Shown: positions 16,193 to 24,897, numbered from the stretch's first letter. The stretch: 64,000 nucleotides of DNA from Pelagihabitans pacificus (GCF_009371985.2 NZ_VIKU02000003.1:434001-498000); one strand, 5' to 3'. Numbers and translations are program-made. The notes: generated by a model not told the origin, from the letters alone.

Positions 16193-17368
16193 ATGAAAAA
16201 AAGAATCTTACGTTACTTCAAGCACATTTTCGGAACACTACTAATTTTATTAATAGCGGCACTTTACATATTAATCGCAGAAGATGGTGGTATTCATTAT
16301 GGAGATAATGATTTAAAAATGAACTGGGATAATGAAGGTCCTTACGTATTTTATGAAAATGACAGTATAGTCAGTGTACAGTATATAAAAGGTAATCAAA
16401 AAGAGGGCTTTTATGTAAACAAAGAAAAGTACTCATCTACAACAGCCATTCCATTAGCATGCTATTTCGCCCTTGATGATACCAGTTTCAAATTTTCAAT
16501 AGACAACAGGAGCATTGAAACGCCAAAGGCGACTTATCAAGATGATGAAAAAATCTTGGCAATTTCTGATATTGAAAGTGGCTTCAAATCATTTAGGGAT
16601 TTTTTAATCCATAGTCAGGTTATAGATGAACAATTACAGTGGACTTTTGGTAAAGGACACCTTGTTTTGGTAGGTGATTTTGTTGATAGGGGTTTTTCTA
16701 CCACCCAAGTACTATGGTTCATTTACAAGTTGGAGCAAGATGCAAAAAATCAAGGCGGTATGGTACATTTTATACTTGGTAATCACGAAATAAAAAATCT
16801 ACAAGGGAATCATGAAGCTGCCTCCCTTAAATATAATTATGTTTCGGCTATTCTGGGTAAACAACAGTATGACTTATACGGTGGTAATTCTTTTTTAGGT
16901 AGATGGCTAGAAAGTAAAAACACCATCGAGCGAATCAACGGACACCTTTTTGTGCACGGAGGCATACATCCAGATGTTGCAAACGCAAATGTGACTATTG
17001 AAGACGTAAATAAAATTGTCAGAGCAAATTATCGTAATCCTTTTTACCCAAAAAGGGAAAAGAGTACGGAACAGTTGCTAATCTCGACCTTCAAAGGGCC
17101 TTCTTGGTATCGTGGTTATTTTAAAGAGGACATAACACTCGATGAAGTTGAGAAAGGACTTGATAATTTTAATGCGAAGGATGTTATTGTCGGGCATACG
17201 ATACAGAAGAAAATAACCAAGCAGTTTGAGGGAAAAGTATTAGGCATCGATGTACAGCACCCCAAGGATTATCATAAAAATTGGCCTAACAGAAAATCGG
17301 AAGGGCTTCTAATTGAAAATGAGACCTACTACCGCGTTTTTGATGATGGGGAGAGAAAGAAAATATAA
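16193..17368 (+). CDS. membrane-anchored calcineurin-like metallophosphatase
   Basis: 391 aa from ATG 16193 (TTG at 16184 adds three residues). One N-terminal span (IFGTLLILLIAALYILIAE) anchors it, with the rest probably periplasmic. The phosphatase motifs appear in PPP order: AISDIESGF, VGDFVDRGFS (GDxxDRG), LGNHEIKNL (GNHE), HGGIHPDV and VGHTIQKKI. The first motif has Glu where most relatives have His (D-x-H), seen in some bacterial branches. Residues ~30-115 before the domain are unassigned. Likely a Mn/Fe-dependent protein or small-molecule phosphatase. It is followed by GTTGCCAAC and repeat copy E. Confidence 0.88.
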   Translation: MKKRILRYFKHIFGTLLILLIAALYILIAEDGGIHYGDNDLKMNWDNEGPYVFYENDSIVSVQYIKGNQKEGFYVNKEKYSSTTAIPLACYFALDDTSFKFSIDNRSIETPKATYQDDEKILAISDIESGFKSFRDFLIHSQVIDEQLQWTFGKGHLVLVGDFVDRGFSTTQVLWFIYKLEQDAKNQGGMVHFILGNHEIKNLQGNHEAASLKYNYVSAILGKQQYDLYGGNSFLGRWLESKNTIERINGHLFVHGGIHPDVANANVTIEDVNKIVRANYRNPFYPKREKSTEQLLISTFKGPSWYRGYFKEDITLDEVEKGLDNFNAKDVIVGHTIQKKITKQFEGKVLGIDVQHPKDYHKNWPNRKSEGLLIENETYYRVFDDGERKKI

Positions 17369-17373
17369 GTGTT

Positions 17374-17697
17374 GCCAACATCGGCTCCCATGAAAAGCCC
17401 TAGTCCAGTCTCCCAAAAGCAATCAATATGTCATTTTCATTTTTAACCACTTTTTTTGCCTTTCATGACCCTTCTGGGAACAAATGTCCGACCACGAAAC
17501 GGTCGCAGTATTAAACAGGCGCTGTTAGCTATTGGGGTATCTGCACGGGTATTTTTTGGGCCACGGTTCAAGTAAAACAACGGGGATTTACGCCTATCTG
17601 GGAGACAGGCACTTCATGAACATTCAGAATCCCTTATCTTAGCCTATAATGACCACATATTCAATGATCCTATTCCTACGGTAGGCACCGTGTAAAA
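17374..17697 (+). repeat. intergenic mosaic repeat, copy E
   Basis: It starts GCCAACATCGGCTCCCATGAAAAGCCCTAG, the fullest example of the block that begins these spacers. The middle is homologous to copy D (TTTTTTTGCCTTTCATGACCCTTC, GGAACAAATGTC, ACCACGAA, GTTAGCTATTG, CACGGTTCAAG). The GCCAAC at 17374-17379 is in the position of an attC R'' core. No coding frame is seen. Confidence 0.7.
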
Positions 17698-17714
17698 TCA
17701 CCAGGAACCAAACA

Positions 17715-18293
17715 ATGATAAAAACTGAAAATTTTGACAGAGTCGAAATAGCTTCAATAGAAGAATTGCATTCCTGGTTACTTAAAAACCACGAACAGGC
17801 CGAAAGCATATGGCTCGTAACCTACAAGAAGAACCAACCTGAAAAATATGTTTCGAGATGGGATGTACTTGATGAGCTTATTTGTTTTGGATGGATTGAT
17901 GGCATAAGACGGAAACTTGACGACCAAAGGACTATGCAGTTAATTTCAAAACGCAAAGTCGAACATTGGGCCAAAACCTATAAGGAGAGGGCAAAGAAAC
18001 TCATCAATGAGGGAAGAATGCATGATTCCGGGATGGCATCAATAGAGCGATCCAAGTCAAGTGGATTGTGAGATTTTATGGATGATGTCGATAATCTCGT
18101 TGTTCCGGAAGACTTGAAGAACGAATTGGAAAAACGCCATGGAGCCACTGCTTTTTTCAATGCTATAAACGACTCCAGTAAAAGATTTGTTTTAAGGTGG
18201 ATCAAGCTGGCAAAAACTGATAAAACCAGGATAGCCAGAATCAAAAAAATAGCATTGTTATCCTCAAAAGGAGAAAAACTAAAAGGAAGCTAA
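17715..18293 (+). pseudogene. YdeI/OmpD-associated family gene with an in-frame TGA
   Basis: The first 118 codons give the YdeI N-terminal part (IEELHSWLLKNHEQAESIWLV, LDELICFGWIDGI, and the RTMQLISKRKVEHWAKTYKERAKKLI core). A TGA at 18069-18071 interrupts; the same frame continues with DFMDDVDNLVVPEDLKNELE, the conserved C-terminal half, to 18293. In relatives a Trp occupies the stop position, so a TGG-to-TGA change is likely. Restored length ~192 aa, normal for the family. Restart at ATG 18078 could make the C-terminal piece. YdeI-like proteins are linked to bacteriocin or peptide tolerance; function here is unproven. The next gene carries related domains. Confidence 0.85.
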
Positions 18294-18316
18294 CCCTCTC
18301 TTAGAATGCAAGTGAA

Positions 18317-18790
18317 ATGAAGAAATTTACGGGACAACAAGCGATAAAGCAATTGGAAAAACGTAAAGGTGGATATTTCTATTTGAAAATTGATTCAAAA
18401 ATTATTAATCAATTCAGTAGAAAACGAGCCACTCGAATGATTTGTACAATTGCCGATAAAGTCTCATACCGTTGCGGACTCAATCATTTAGGCGATGGAA
18501 ATTTCTACCTGATAGTGGCAGGGAAATACCTTGAAGAACTGAACAAAAGACTTGGCGAAGAAGTCGTATACAGAATTGATGAAGACCCGGACCAATTAGG
18601 TGTTGAAATTCCAGAAGTACTGTCCGTTCTTCTGGAACAAGATGCTGATTCGAAAGAAATTTTCGACAAGTTGACAGACGGAAAAAAAAGAAGCCTTATT
18701 TACAGTTTTATCCGAACAAAAGATATTGATAAGCAAATTAAAACCATCATTGATTTTCTAAATAAGGAAAGATTAAAAATGAAGAAGTAA
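18317..18790 (+). CDS. DUF1905 + YdeI/OmpD-associated protein
   Basis: 157 aa. Residues ~15-90 fit DUF1905 (GGYFYLKIDSKIINQF, GDGNFYLIVAGKYLEEL), a small beta-barrel. Residues ~95-157 fit the short helical OmdA/YdeI domain (VLSVLLEQDADSKEIFDKLTDGKKRSLIYSFIRT). Cytoplasmic. It lies 23 bases after the interrupted YdeI gene and is probably co-transcribed with it, so a two-gene YdeI operon has lost its first member's full reading frame. Function unknown beyond the family's loose link to bacteriocin protection. Confidence 0.82.
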   Translation: MKKFTGQQAIKQLEKRKGGYFYLKIDSKIINQFSRKRATRMICTIADKVSYRCGLNHLGDGNFYLIVAGKYLEELNKRLGEEVVYRIDEDPDQLGVEIPEVLSVLLEQDADSKEIFDKLTDGKKRSLIYSFIRTKDIDKQIKTIIDFLNKERLKMKK

Positions 18791-19243
18791 ATAAGACCCG
18801 TAGCATGCTGTATAGTGCATTCCCAATGGGGTACGCAGCATACACGGAACGCTAATGGCAATTTATTCATGTCATTTCTATTGTAATGGGTATTCATGTG
18901 TTCGCTCCGTTCGGAAGATACGGTAATTTTTGTTCCCCATACCGCAAAATCCCGAAGACACAGCCGTATTAGCGGCCTGCTCCGATAACTATCATTTGAA
19001 AATTAGGGTGTGCCGAGGGACAACTTTTCAAACAATAGCTTAGGGATTTTGCTATATTTCCTTAAAAAATCGATTACCCGCGCTCCTACGCACTCACTGT
19101 GTACGCAGCTGTTGTGTCGATCAGGTCGTTATGGCAAGTTTTAGGAATATGGCAAACGAAAGAACGAGAAAAAATAAAAATGAGGACTTATTTCGAAAAA
19201 AGAAGTTTACTCAAAACTTGAATAAGTAAATACACTTAATAGG
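18791..19243. other. long intergenic region with weak hairpins
   Basis: 453 bases without a credible gene. A stem can form between TGCTGTATAGTGC and GTACGCAGCATACACGG (about 18808-18856). The motif GTACGCAGC recurs at about 19100 in GTGTACGCAGCTGTTGTG, which resembles the end of an attC-like site. No copy of repeats A-F is complete here. Confidence 0.45.
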
Positions 19244-19657
19244 ATGAAAGTACGTAGTAAAATAATCCACTGGTTGCCAAGGGTTATATGCATACTAGCT
19301 ATCCTGTTTATCAGTATGTTCGCACTCGATGCTTTTAACCACGAAAAAACAATCTGGCAACAGATTGGTGATTTTCTTATGCATCTCATTCCATCTTTTA
19401 TTTTAATCGTTTTTCTAATCATTGCATGGAAACGGGAATTTATTGGTGGTGTACTATTTATTTTAATTGGGCTTGGATTTAGTCCATTTATCTTCTTGCA
19501 CAATTATAATATGAACCAATCCGTATGGGTGAGTCTTATGATTGTTCTTATAATTACAGTCCCGTTTATTATTGTAGGAATTCTTTTTATTGTGAGTCAT
19601 AGAATGAAAAAAAAGAATCTTTCCTCTTCAAATAAAAACCATCAAACCAACCCATAA
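19244..19657 (+). CDS. small four-span membrane protein (DUF7670-like)
   Basis: 137 aa with four hydrophobic segments (about 10-30, 45-62, 68-85 and 95-117). The opening WLPRVICILAILFISMFALDAF and the following IGDFLMHLIPSFILI are a recurrent pattern of small membrane proteins now grouped as DUF7670; assignment from memory. Basic C-terminal tail. No catalytic motif. The final codons (ATCAAACCAACCC) overlap the attC-like spacer that follows. Confidence 0.72.
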   Translation: MKVRSKIIHWLPRVICILAILFISMFALDAFNHEKTIWQQIGDFLMHLIPSFILIVFLIIAWKREFIGGVLFILIGLGFSPFIFLHNYNMNQSVWVSLMIVLIITVPFIIVGILFIVSHRMKKKNLSSSNKNHQTNP

Positions 19658-19785
19658 TATTGTGTACAGCTCATTTCGTAGGATTTTCCAGCGGGAAAAC
19701 TCAGCCTGATTCGCTAACTTGGCCTACGGCAGAAAAGTCCGGTCGACATTTTCCGCACCGAGCTACGCACGAACCGTTGGCAATC
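19644..19785 (+). other. attC-like structured spacer
   Basis: AAACCAAC (19644-19651) and GTTGGC (19776-19781) bound a long imperfect stem: GTGTACAGCTC on the left against GAGCTACGCAC on the right. The centre (CTACGGCAGAAAAGTCCGGTCGACATTTTCC) is homologous to the spacer at 10488-10622. GTTGGCAAT (19776-19784) is complementary, with a one-base insertion, to ATTGCACAAC at 20280-20289 behind the next gene. Confidence 0.5.
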
Positions 19786-19801
19786 ATTGAATAGTATAGA
19801 A

Positions 19802-20275
19802 ATGAAAAATTTAATAGTTTCAACAATCATTATTTCTTTGTTGTCATGCACCGGCAACCAGACAAAATCAAACCCGGTATCACCTGCAAAAATAGATGTT
19901 GAAAAAGAACTTGAAGGAATTGAAGATTTGCGGTCTAATTTCGTGTTGGCATTAAAGGAAGGAAGATATGAGGATATTGGAAAATATGTAACTGCGGATG
20001 CTAAAACAATAAGAGCTGGAGGCCCGGGTTTTGATGAAATGTTCGCACTTGGAAATGAACGTGGTATGTTTCCGTACGATAGTATAATAATGACGCCAAC
20101 CGAAACGCAAATAATGAATGACTCAATGGCATATGATTGGGGCTCAAGTAGAACATACTACACTAACAAAGAAGGGGAGAACGTAGAACTGAGGAACTCT
20201 TTCTTGGTAATTTTAAAAAAAGTCGATGGTGAATGGAAACTTCATCGAGAAGTTGCATCTTCAGTAATTGAATAA
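19802..20275 (+). CDS. SnoaL/DUF4440-like (NTF2-fold) lipoprotein
   Basis: 157 aa from ATG 19802 (the frame is open from TTG 19787). Lipoprotein signal with lipobox ISLLSC. The mature part fits the NTF2-like fold: an opening helix IEDLRSNFVLALKEGRYEDIGKYVTADAKTI, a strand region IIMTPTETQIMNDSMAYDWGSSRTYYTN, and the closing FLVILKKVDGEWKLHREVAS, typical of DUF4440/SnoaL-like proteins. Likely a small-molecule-binding or ketosteroid-isomerase-like protein in the periplasm; ligand unknown. Single-gene unit flanked by complementary boundary bases. Confidence 0.82.
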   Translation: MKNLIVSTIIISLLSCTGNQTKSNPVSPAKIDVEKELEGIEDLRSNFVLALKEGRYEDIGKYVTADAKTIRAGGPGFDEMFALGNERGMFPYDSIIMTPTETQIMNDSMAYDWGSSRTYYTNKEGENVELRNSFLVILKKVDGEWKLHREVASSVIE

Positions 20276-20279
20276 AACA

Positions 20280-20450
20280 ATTGCACAACAATGGATATCA
20301 TAAAAATCCCTAGTCCAGCACCCTAACCTGAACTACTATTTCCTTTTTGCTTAAGCCCACTTTTTTCTTTTAGTATTGCGCACTCGGCATTACTTCGACA
20401 AGCTCGGCACATGCCTATGCGTCATCGGCACTGTTAATGGGTCTGTGGCC
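20280..20450 (+). repeat. intergenic mosaic repeat, copy F, right edge of the array
   Basis: ATTGCACAACAATGGATATCATAAAAATCCCTAGTCCAG opens it, followed by a middle homologous to copy B (TTTTAGTATTGCGCACTCGGCATT..CAAGCTCGGCACA). This is the last copy; to its right the sequence changes to denser, more GC-rich housekeeping DNA. The remaining bases to the ald start carry no recognised element. Confidence 0.65.
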
Positions 20451-20585
20451 TTGTCCTTTTTAGCTTTTCCGCGTTGTTCCCAAATACCTCCCTATCGATC
20501 CTCCTTTCCGATAGCTCCTATTCCCGCGTTTCCCTGAAAAAAATGTATTTTTACTACTCGAATCCTATTTTCGCAACTATCCATC

Positions 20586-21785
20586 ATGAATCAACCGAGC
20601 TCTCCCTTTAGCAAACAACAATTGCTACCCCAAGAAGAAACCCTGGAAGTTTTAAAACAGAAAAGGGAGCTATTTATCGGTATTCCCAAAGAAAACCAGT
20701 ACCAAGAACAACGCGTGTGCCTCACGCCGGACGCCGTGAATGCGATTACGGCCCATGGCCATCGGGTGCTGATCGAATCGGGCGCGGGCGAAGGGGCCCA
20801 TTTTTCCGATAAGGACTATACCAATGCCGGTGGGGAAATTACCCGTGATACCAAAAAGGTGTTCGGTTGTCCCCTGCTGCTCAAAGTGGAACCCCCTACC
20901 CTCTCGGAAATCGAGATGATGCATCCGCAGGCGACGATTATCTCGGCACTGCAGATCAAGACCCAGGAAAAAAAATACTTTGAGCACTTGGCCAAAAAGC
21001 GTATTACCGCCATCGCCTTCGAATACATTCGGGACGAGGACGGAAAGTACCCCGCGGTACGGTCGCTCAGTGAAATCGCAGGAATCTCCTCGGTTCTCAT
21101 CGCCGCCGAACTCATGGCTGCCACCAACGACGGTAACGGACTCATGTTCGGGAATATCAGTGGGGTGCCCCCTGTGGAAGTGGTCATCATTGGCGCCGGT
21201 ACGGTCGGGGAATTCGCGGCCCGATCGGCCATAGGCCTGGGTGCCAATGTGAAAATTTTTGACAACTCGCTTACCAAGTTACGCACCATTCAATCGCGTC
21301 TTCGGCAAACCGTATACACCTCTACCATTCAACCTAAAAACCTCTTGAAGGCCCTCAAGCGATGTGACGTGGCTATCGGTGCGGTACGCGGTACCGACCG
21401 GGCACCGGTCGTAGTGAGTGGCACTATGGTCGAAAATATGAAAAAAGGCGCGGTCATCATCGATGTGAGCATCGATATGGGTGGGTGTTTCGAGACCAGC
21501 GAAGTGACCGACCACAACAAGCCGACCTTTGAAAAATACGGGGTCATCCATTACGGGGTGCCCAACATCCCCTCGCGCTACCCGAAGACGGCCACCGTGT
21601 CTATCAGCAATATCTTTACCCCCTATCTCCTAAAATTAGGCGAGGAAGGCGGGTTGGAAAACTCCCTTCGATTTGATAAAGGGCTACGAAACGGACTCTA
21701 TCTGTATCACGGCATCTTGACCAACAAATCGGTAGGCGAATGGTTCGACCTGCAGTACAGCGATATTAATTTCCTGATTTTCTAG
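20586..21785 (+). CDS. ald: alanine dehydrogenase
   Basis: 399 aa. It catalyses NAD-dependent reversible oxidative deamination of L-alanine to pyruvate and ammonia. The N-terminal catalytic domain opens with IGIPKENQYQEQRVCLTPDAV, typical of the AlaDH/PNT family. The Rossmann NAD-binding domain has VVIIGAGTVGEFAARSAIGLG near residue 200 and the family's IIDVSIDMGGCFETS and TVSISNIFTPY segments near the end. The ~30-residue N-terminal extension and slightly longer C-terminus are normal for Bacteroidota members. The next gene follows one base after the stop, so they are co-transcribed. First gene of the conserved right half. Confidence 0.93.
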   Translation: MNQPSSPFSKQQLLPQEETLEVLKQKRELFIGIPKENQYQEQRVCLTPDAVNAITAHGHRVLIESGAGEGAHFSDKDYTNAGGEITRDTKKVFGCPLLLKVEPPTLSEIEMMHPQATIISALQIKTQEKKYFEHLAKKRITAIAFEYIRDEDGKYPAVRSLSEIAGISSVLIAAELMAATNDGNGLMFGNISGVPPVEVVIIGAGTVGEFAARSAIGLGANVKIFDNSLTKLRTIQSRLRQTVYTSTIQPKNLLKALKRCDVAIGAVRGTDRAPVVVSGTMVENMKKGAVIIDVSIDMGGCFETSEVTDHNKPTFEKYGVIHYGVPNIPSRYPKTATVSISNIFTPYLLKLGEEGGLENSLRFDKGLRNGLYLYHGILTNKSVGEWFDLQYSDINFLIF

Positions 21786-21786
21786 T

Positions 21787-22167
21787 ATGGACTTCCTCAA
21801 ACGCCTGGGATTTTATCTGATAGGGTTTTCCGTCGGTATTGTTTTTCTGGTGCTTTTTTTAAAGAAGAAATCGGAGGAGACCGGCGCTTCCTTTTGTTAC
21901 TTCCCCAATTGCCGCACCCTGAAGGATATTCGCTCCAAACCCATTGCCTATTCCGATGAAATGCAGGCGTTATTGGCCAACCAGACCCTCGACACCGTCG
22001 ATATCAAGGCCTTTCTGAACAATGGAGATGTTGATTTCGGCCGTAGCGATACGAAGTCGGCCCCCTGCAAGACCTATTTTATTGAAGGGGAAATCGCTAC
22101 CAAACAGGCGGTGCTCAAGGTGAAAAACTGTCCGTCAAAAGCCATTATCGAAACGGTGGAACAGTAG
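21787..22167 (+). CDS. DUF4258-containing membrane-anchored protein
   Basis: 126 aa. One N-terminal span (YLIGFSVGIVFLVLFLKKK), then a Cys-containing segment CYFPNCRTLKDIRSKP and a small alpha/beta domain (YSDEMQALLANQTLDTVDIKAFLNNGDVDF, CKTYFIEGEI, LKVKNCPSKAIIETVE) that resembles DUF4258. Four conserved Cys may form a metal site or disulfides. It starts one base after ald and is probably co-expressed. Function unknown. Confidence 0.75.
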   Translation: MDFLKRLGFYLIGFSVGIVFLVLFLKKKSEETGASFCYFPNCRTLKDIRSKPIAYSDEMQALLANQTLDTVDIKAFLNNGDVDFGRSDTKSAPCKTYFIEGEIATKQAVLKVKNCPSKAIIETVEQ

Positions 22168-22371
22168 ACGGCGTATAGCCTACCCACCCACTTTTTTGAA
22201 GTCGACCTCCTCAAATCAAAGCCATACTCCCGGTCCGTTCCCAATCGGGGCGGTGTTGGATAATAGAAGCGCTTTGCCACTTCGGCCGTGCCCAGTGCAG
22301 GCCTGCCCATCGTGACCGGTTTTGTTCCTAGGCGGTTATGGTAACCACCACTACTAACTTCCAAAAAAAGA

Positions 22372-23538
22372 TTAGATTTTCCGTCGTTTCCTTTCTTTTT
22401 TCAATAGGGCCAGCTCCCGCGTCGTCTGGCCGGCGACGGAGGTGTTCTCCTCCGCCCGACGGATCAAATACGGCATCACATCGCGAACGGGCCCGAAAGG
22501 CAGGTATTTGGCAACATTGTATCCCCGGGCCGCCAGGTTGAACGAAATATGATCGCTCATCCCGTACAACTGCCCGAACCAAATCCGGGAATCGTCGTTG
22601 GAAATCCCGTGTTCCCGCATCAGTTCCATCAGCCGATAGGTGCTGCGCTCATTGTGGGTGCCGGCAAAAAGGCAAATGGTATCGATATGGGTGACCATAA
22701 AGTCGATTGCCGCATCAAAATTAGCGTCGGTTTCCTGCTTGGTAGCACAGATGGGTGAAGGATAGCCTTTTTGTTCGGCCCTTTCATTTTCCTTTTCCAT
22801 ATAGGCCCCACGCACCGCTTTCATACCGATCTTGAAGCCGTCTGCCTTTGCCTTTTCGTGCAATTGTCTTAGATAATCCATCCGGTCCCAACGGTATAAC
22901 TGCAAGGTATTGAACACGATGGCTTTCTTGGTGTTGTACTTTCGCATCATTTGCTCCACCAGTTGATCGGCGGCATCCTGCATCCAGCTTTCCTCGGCGT
23001 CGATGAGCAGGGAAACATCCAGGTCATAGGCTTTTTTGCAGGTTCTGTCGAAGCGTGCCACCACGCGGTCCCACTCCATCCGTTCCTTGTCGGAGAGCGA
23101 TTTTCCCTCGCTAACTTTTTTGAAGAGTGCAAAACGTCCATACCCGGTGGGCTTGAAAACCGCAAACGGAATCGCTTCCTTTTCCTTCACGAAGTCGAGC
23201 ACCTTTAACACCATGGCCAAGGCATTGTCCAACGGGTCTTCGTCATCCTTCCCTTCCACGGAATAGTCCAATACCGAACAGACGTGTTTGCTCCACATTT
23301 TGTCGACCACCGGCATACAATCCGACTCATTGACCCCCCCACAGAAATGGTCAAAAACCGTGGCACGGATCAGTCCGTCGACCGGTAAATGGGCCTTCAG
23401 GGCGAAATTGGTCATCGCCGTACCGATGCGCACCAGTGGCTCGTTGGCAATCATTTTGAACAGGAAATAGGCACGTTCCAATTCGGAATCGGTCTTTAGC
23501 GAAAAAGCAGTTGCGGTATCTTCAAAAATTCGCTCCAT
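22372..23538 (-). CDS. proline dehydrogenase (FAD-dependent)
   Basis: 388 aa, a monofunctional proline dehydrogenase with the PRODH TIM-barrel: LDVSLLIDAEESWMQDAADQL, IVFNTLQLYRWDRMDYL, IGMKAVRGAYMEKENERA (FAD/proline-binding lysine and arginine region), CLFAGTHNERS and the C-terminal YLPFGPVRDVMPYLIRRAEENTSV with the paired arginines that bind the proline carboxylate. It oxidises proline to pyrroline-5-carboxylate, passing electrons to the quinone pool. Divergent from aroB, with its own promoter at 23561-23593. Confidence 0.92.
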   Translation of the reverse strand: MERIFEDTATAFSLKTDSELERAYFLFKMIANEPLVRIGTAMTNFALKAHLPVDGLIRATVFDHFCGGVNESDCMPVVDKMWSKHVCSVLDYSVEGKDDEDPLDNALAMVLKVLDFVKEKEAIPFAVFKPTGYGRFALFKKVSEGKSLSDKERMEWDRVVARFDRTCKKAYDLDVSLLIDAEESWMQDAADQLVEQMMRKYNTKKAIVFNTLQLYRWDRMDYLRQLHEKAKADGFKIGMKAVRGAYMEKENERAEQKGYPSPICATKQETDANFDAAIDFMVTHIDTICLFAGTHNERSTYRLMELMREHGISNDDSRIWFGQLYGMSDHISFNLAARGYNVAKYLPFGPVRDVMPYLIRRAEENTSVAGQTTRELALLKKERKRRKI

Positions 23539-23560
23539 AAATGCTAATTTATTCAGTTTC

Positions 23561-23593
23561 CAAAGATAAACACCCCAAAAATATTCCTGTCAA
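23561..23593 (-). promoter_or_regulatory. promoter of the proline dehydrogenase gene
   Basis: On the minus strand a TAtcTTTG box (23561-23568) matches the Bacteroidota -7 consensus TAnnTTTG, with TTGACA (23588-23593) 22 bases upstream in the position of the -33 TTG. The box ends 22 bases before the ATG. Confidence 0.6.
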
Positions 23594-23675
23594 TAAAATT
23601 TAGGTTTATTTTGTAGCCATTTTGGACCTGTTCCCTGCCGAAGTCATCGATACGGGAACGTCTATGTTTGCAACT

Positions 23676-24737
23676 ATGAAATCGATCATCACCCCCTCTT
23701 ACGCCGTACACTTCAACGAAACCGCCTATGACGCCTTGAATACCCACTTGGCAGCGGCCAATTACTCCAAGGTGTTCATTCTGGTAGACGAAAATACCCA
23801 CGAGTATTGTCTTGCGCCCTTTATGGCCCAAATTCAGGGGGAATATGTTTTTGAAATCATCGAAATCGAATCGGGTGAAATCAACAAAAACATCCACACC
23901 TGTACCCAAGTTTGGGAAGTGCTTTCGGAATTGGATGCAGACCGCAAAAGTGTGTTGATCAATCTCGGGGGCGGTGTGGTCACGGACTTGGGAGGTTTTG
24001 TCGCCTCGTCCTATAAAAGGGGAATCGACTTTATCAATGTGCCCACCACCCTATTGGCAATGGTCGATGCGTCCGTGGGCGGAAAGACGGGGGTCGACCT
24101 GGGTTCGTTAAAAAACCAGATCGGTTTTATCAGTCAGCCCAAGATGGTATTGGTGGTTCCCGACTTTTTGGGAACATTGGGCGAGCGACAACTGACCAGT
24201 GGTTTTGCCGAGATGCTCAAACACGGTCTTATTAAAGATCGTAACTATTGGAACCAATTGAAGTCGGTACGAAGCTTTGACGAGTTGGACGCTTACATCT
24301 TGGACTCCATCATCATCAAGAACGAAGTGGTACAGCAAGATCCCACCGAACAAAGCCTACGAAAAATCCTAAATTTCGGTCATACCCTGGGCCATGCCAT
24401 CGAGTCGCATTTTCTAGAAAGCAAGGAGCACGAACTGCTGTTGCACGGTGAGGCAATCGCTGCCGGTATGGTACTGGAAGCCTGGCTCTCCTACCGCTTG
24501 ACCGGGCTTTTGGCCGAGGAGCTGGAAGATATCAAGGCTACGTTCGTAGAGCGCTACGGAAAGGTATCGTTCCCCGCGCAGGACATCGACGCCATCTTGA
24601 CGCTGCTAAAATTCGACAAGAAAAACTCCCATGGCAATATCAACTTTGTACTTCTTCAAAACATTGGGGAGGCCCAAATCGATGTGCAGGTGCCGGATGA
24701 TTTACTTCGGGAAGCTTTTGCATACTACTCTGAATAA
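23676..24737 (+). CDS. aroB: 3-dehydroquinate synthase
   Basis: 353 aa from ATG 23676; the frame is open from 23622 but family members start at MKSI..YAVHF. NAD- and metal-dependent second step of the shikimate pathway. Motifs: VLINLGGGVVTDLGGFVASSYKRGIDFINVPTTLLAMVDASVGGKTGVDL (NAD-binding and active-site lysines), GFAEMLKHGLI, and the zinc ligands in ILNFGHTLGHAIE and LLHGEAIAAGM. Full length. Divergently transcribed from the proline dehydrogenase gene. Confidence 0.95.
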   Translation: MKSIITPSYAVHFNETAYDALNTHLAAANYSKVFILVDENTHEYCLAPFMAQIQGEYVFEIIEIESGEINKNIHTCTQVWEVLSELDADRKSVLINLGGGVVTDLGGFVASSYKRGIDFINVPTTLLAMVDASVGGKTGVDLGSLKNQIGFISQPKMVLVVPDFLGTLGERQLTSGFAEMLKHGLIKDRNYWNQLKSVRSFDELDAYILDSIIIKNEVVQQDPTEQSLRKILNFGHTLGHAIESHFLESKEHELLLHGEAIAAGMVLEAWLSYRLTGLLAEELEDIKATFVERYGKVSFPAQDIDAILTLLKFDKKNSHGNINFVLLQNIGEAQIDVQVPDDLLREAFAYYSE

Positions 24738-24897
24738 GCGCTTCGTATACTAAAATTGACATTTGACAACTCTTTCCGAAAAGCAAACAAAAAAAGAACT
24801 AGCTTGAGTTTGATTATTGGGAGATTTCCGACCAATCGACCGGAAAAGACCCGAAGTCCCAAATAAAAACCTAACCACCCTTTCACCAAGGGTCTAA

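Noticed and set aside
18069-18071. TGA read as tryptophan (alternative code or readthrough)
   Set aside because: TGA ends several intact genes in the window (3065-3067, 8213-8215, 50445-50447), so a code change is excluded; readthrough has no visible context signal.
20540-20585. TCGAATCC near 20558 resembles the T-arm of a tRNA
   Set aside because: No matching acceptor, D or anticodon stems can be formed around it; the sequence is part of the ald leader.
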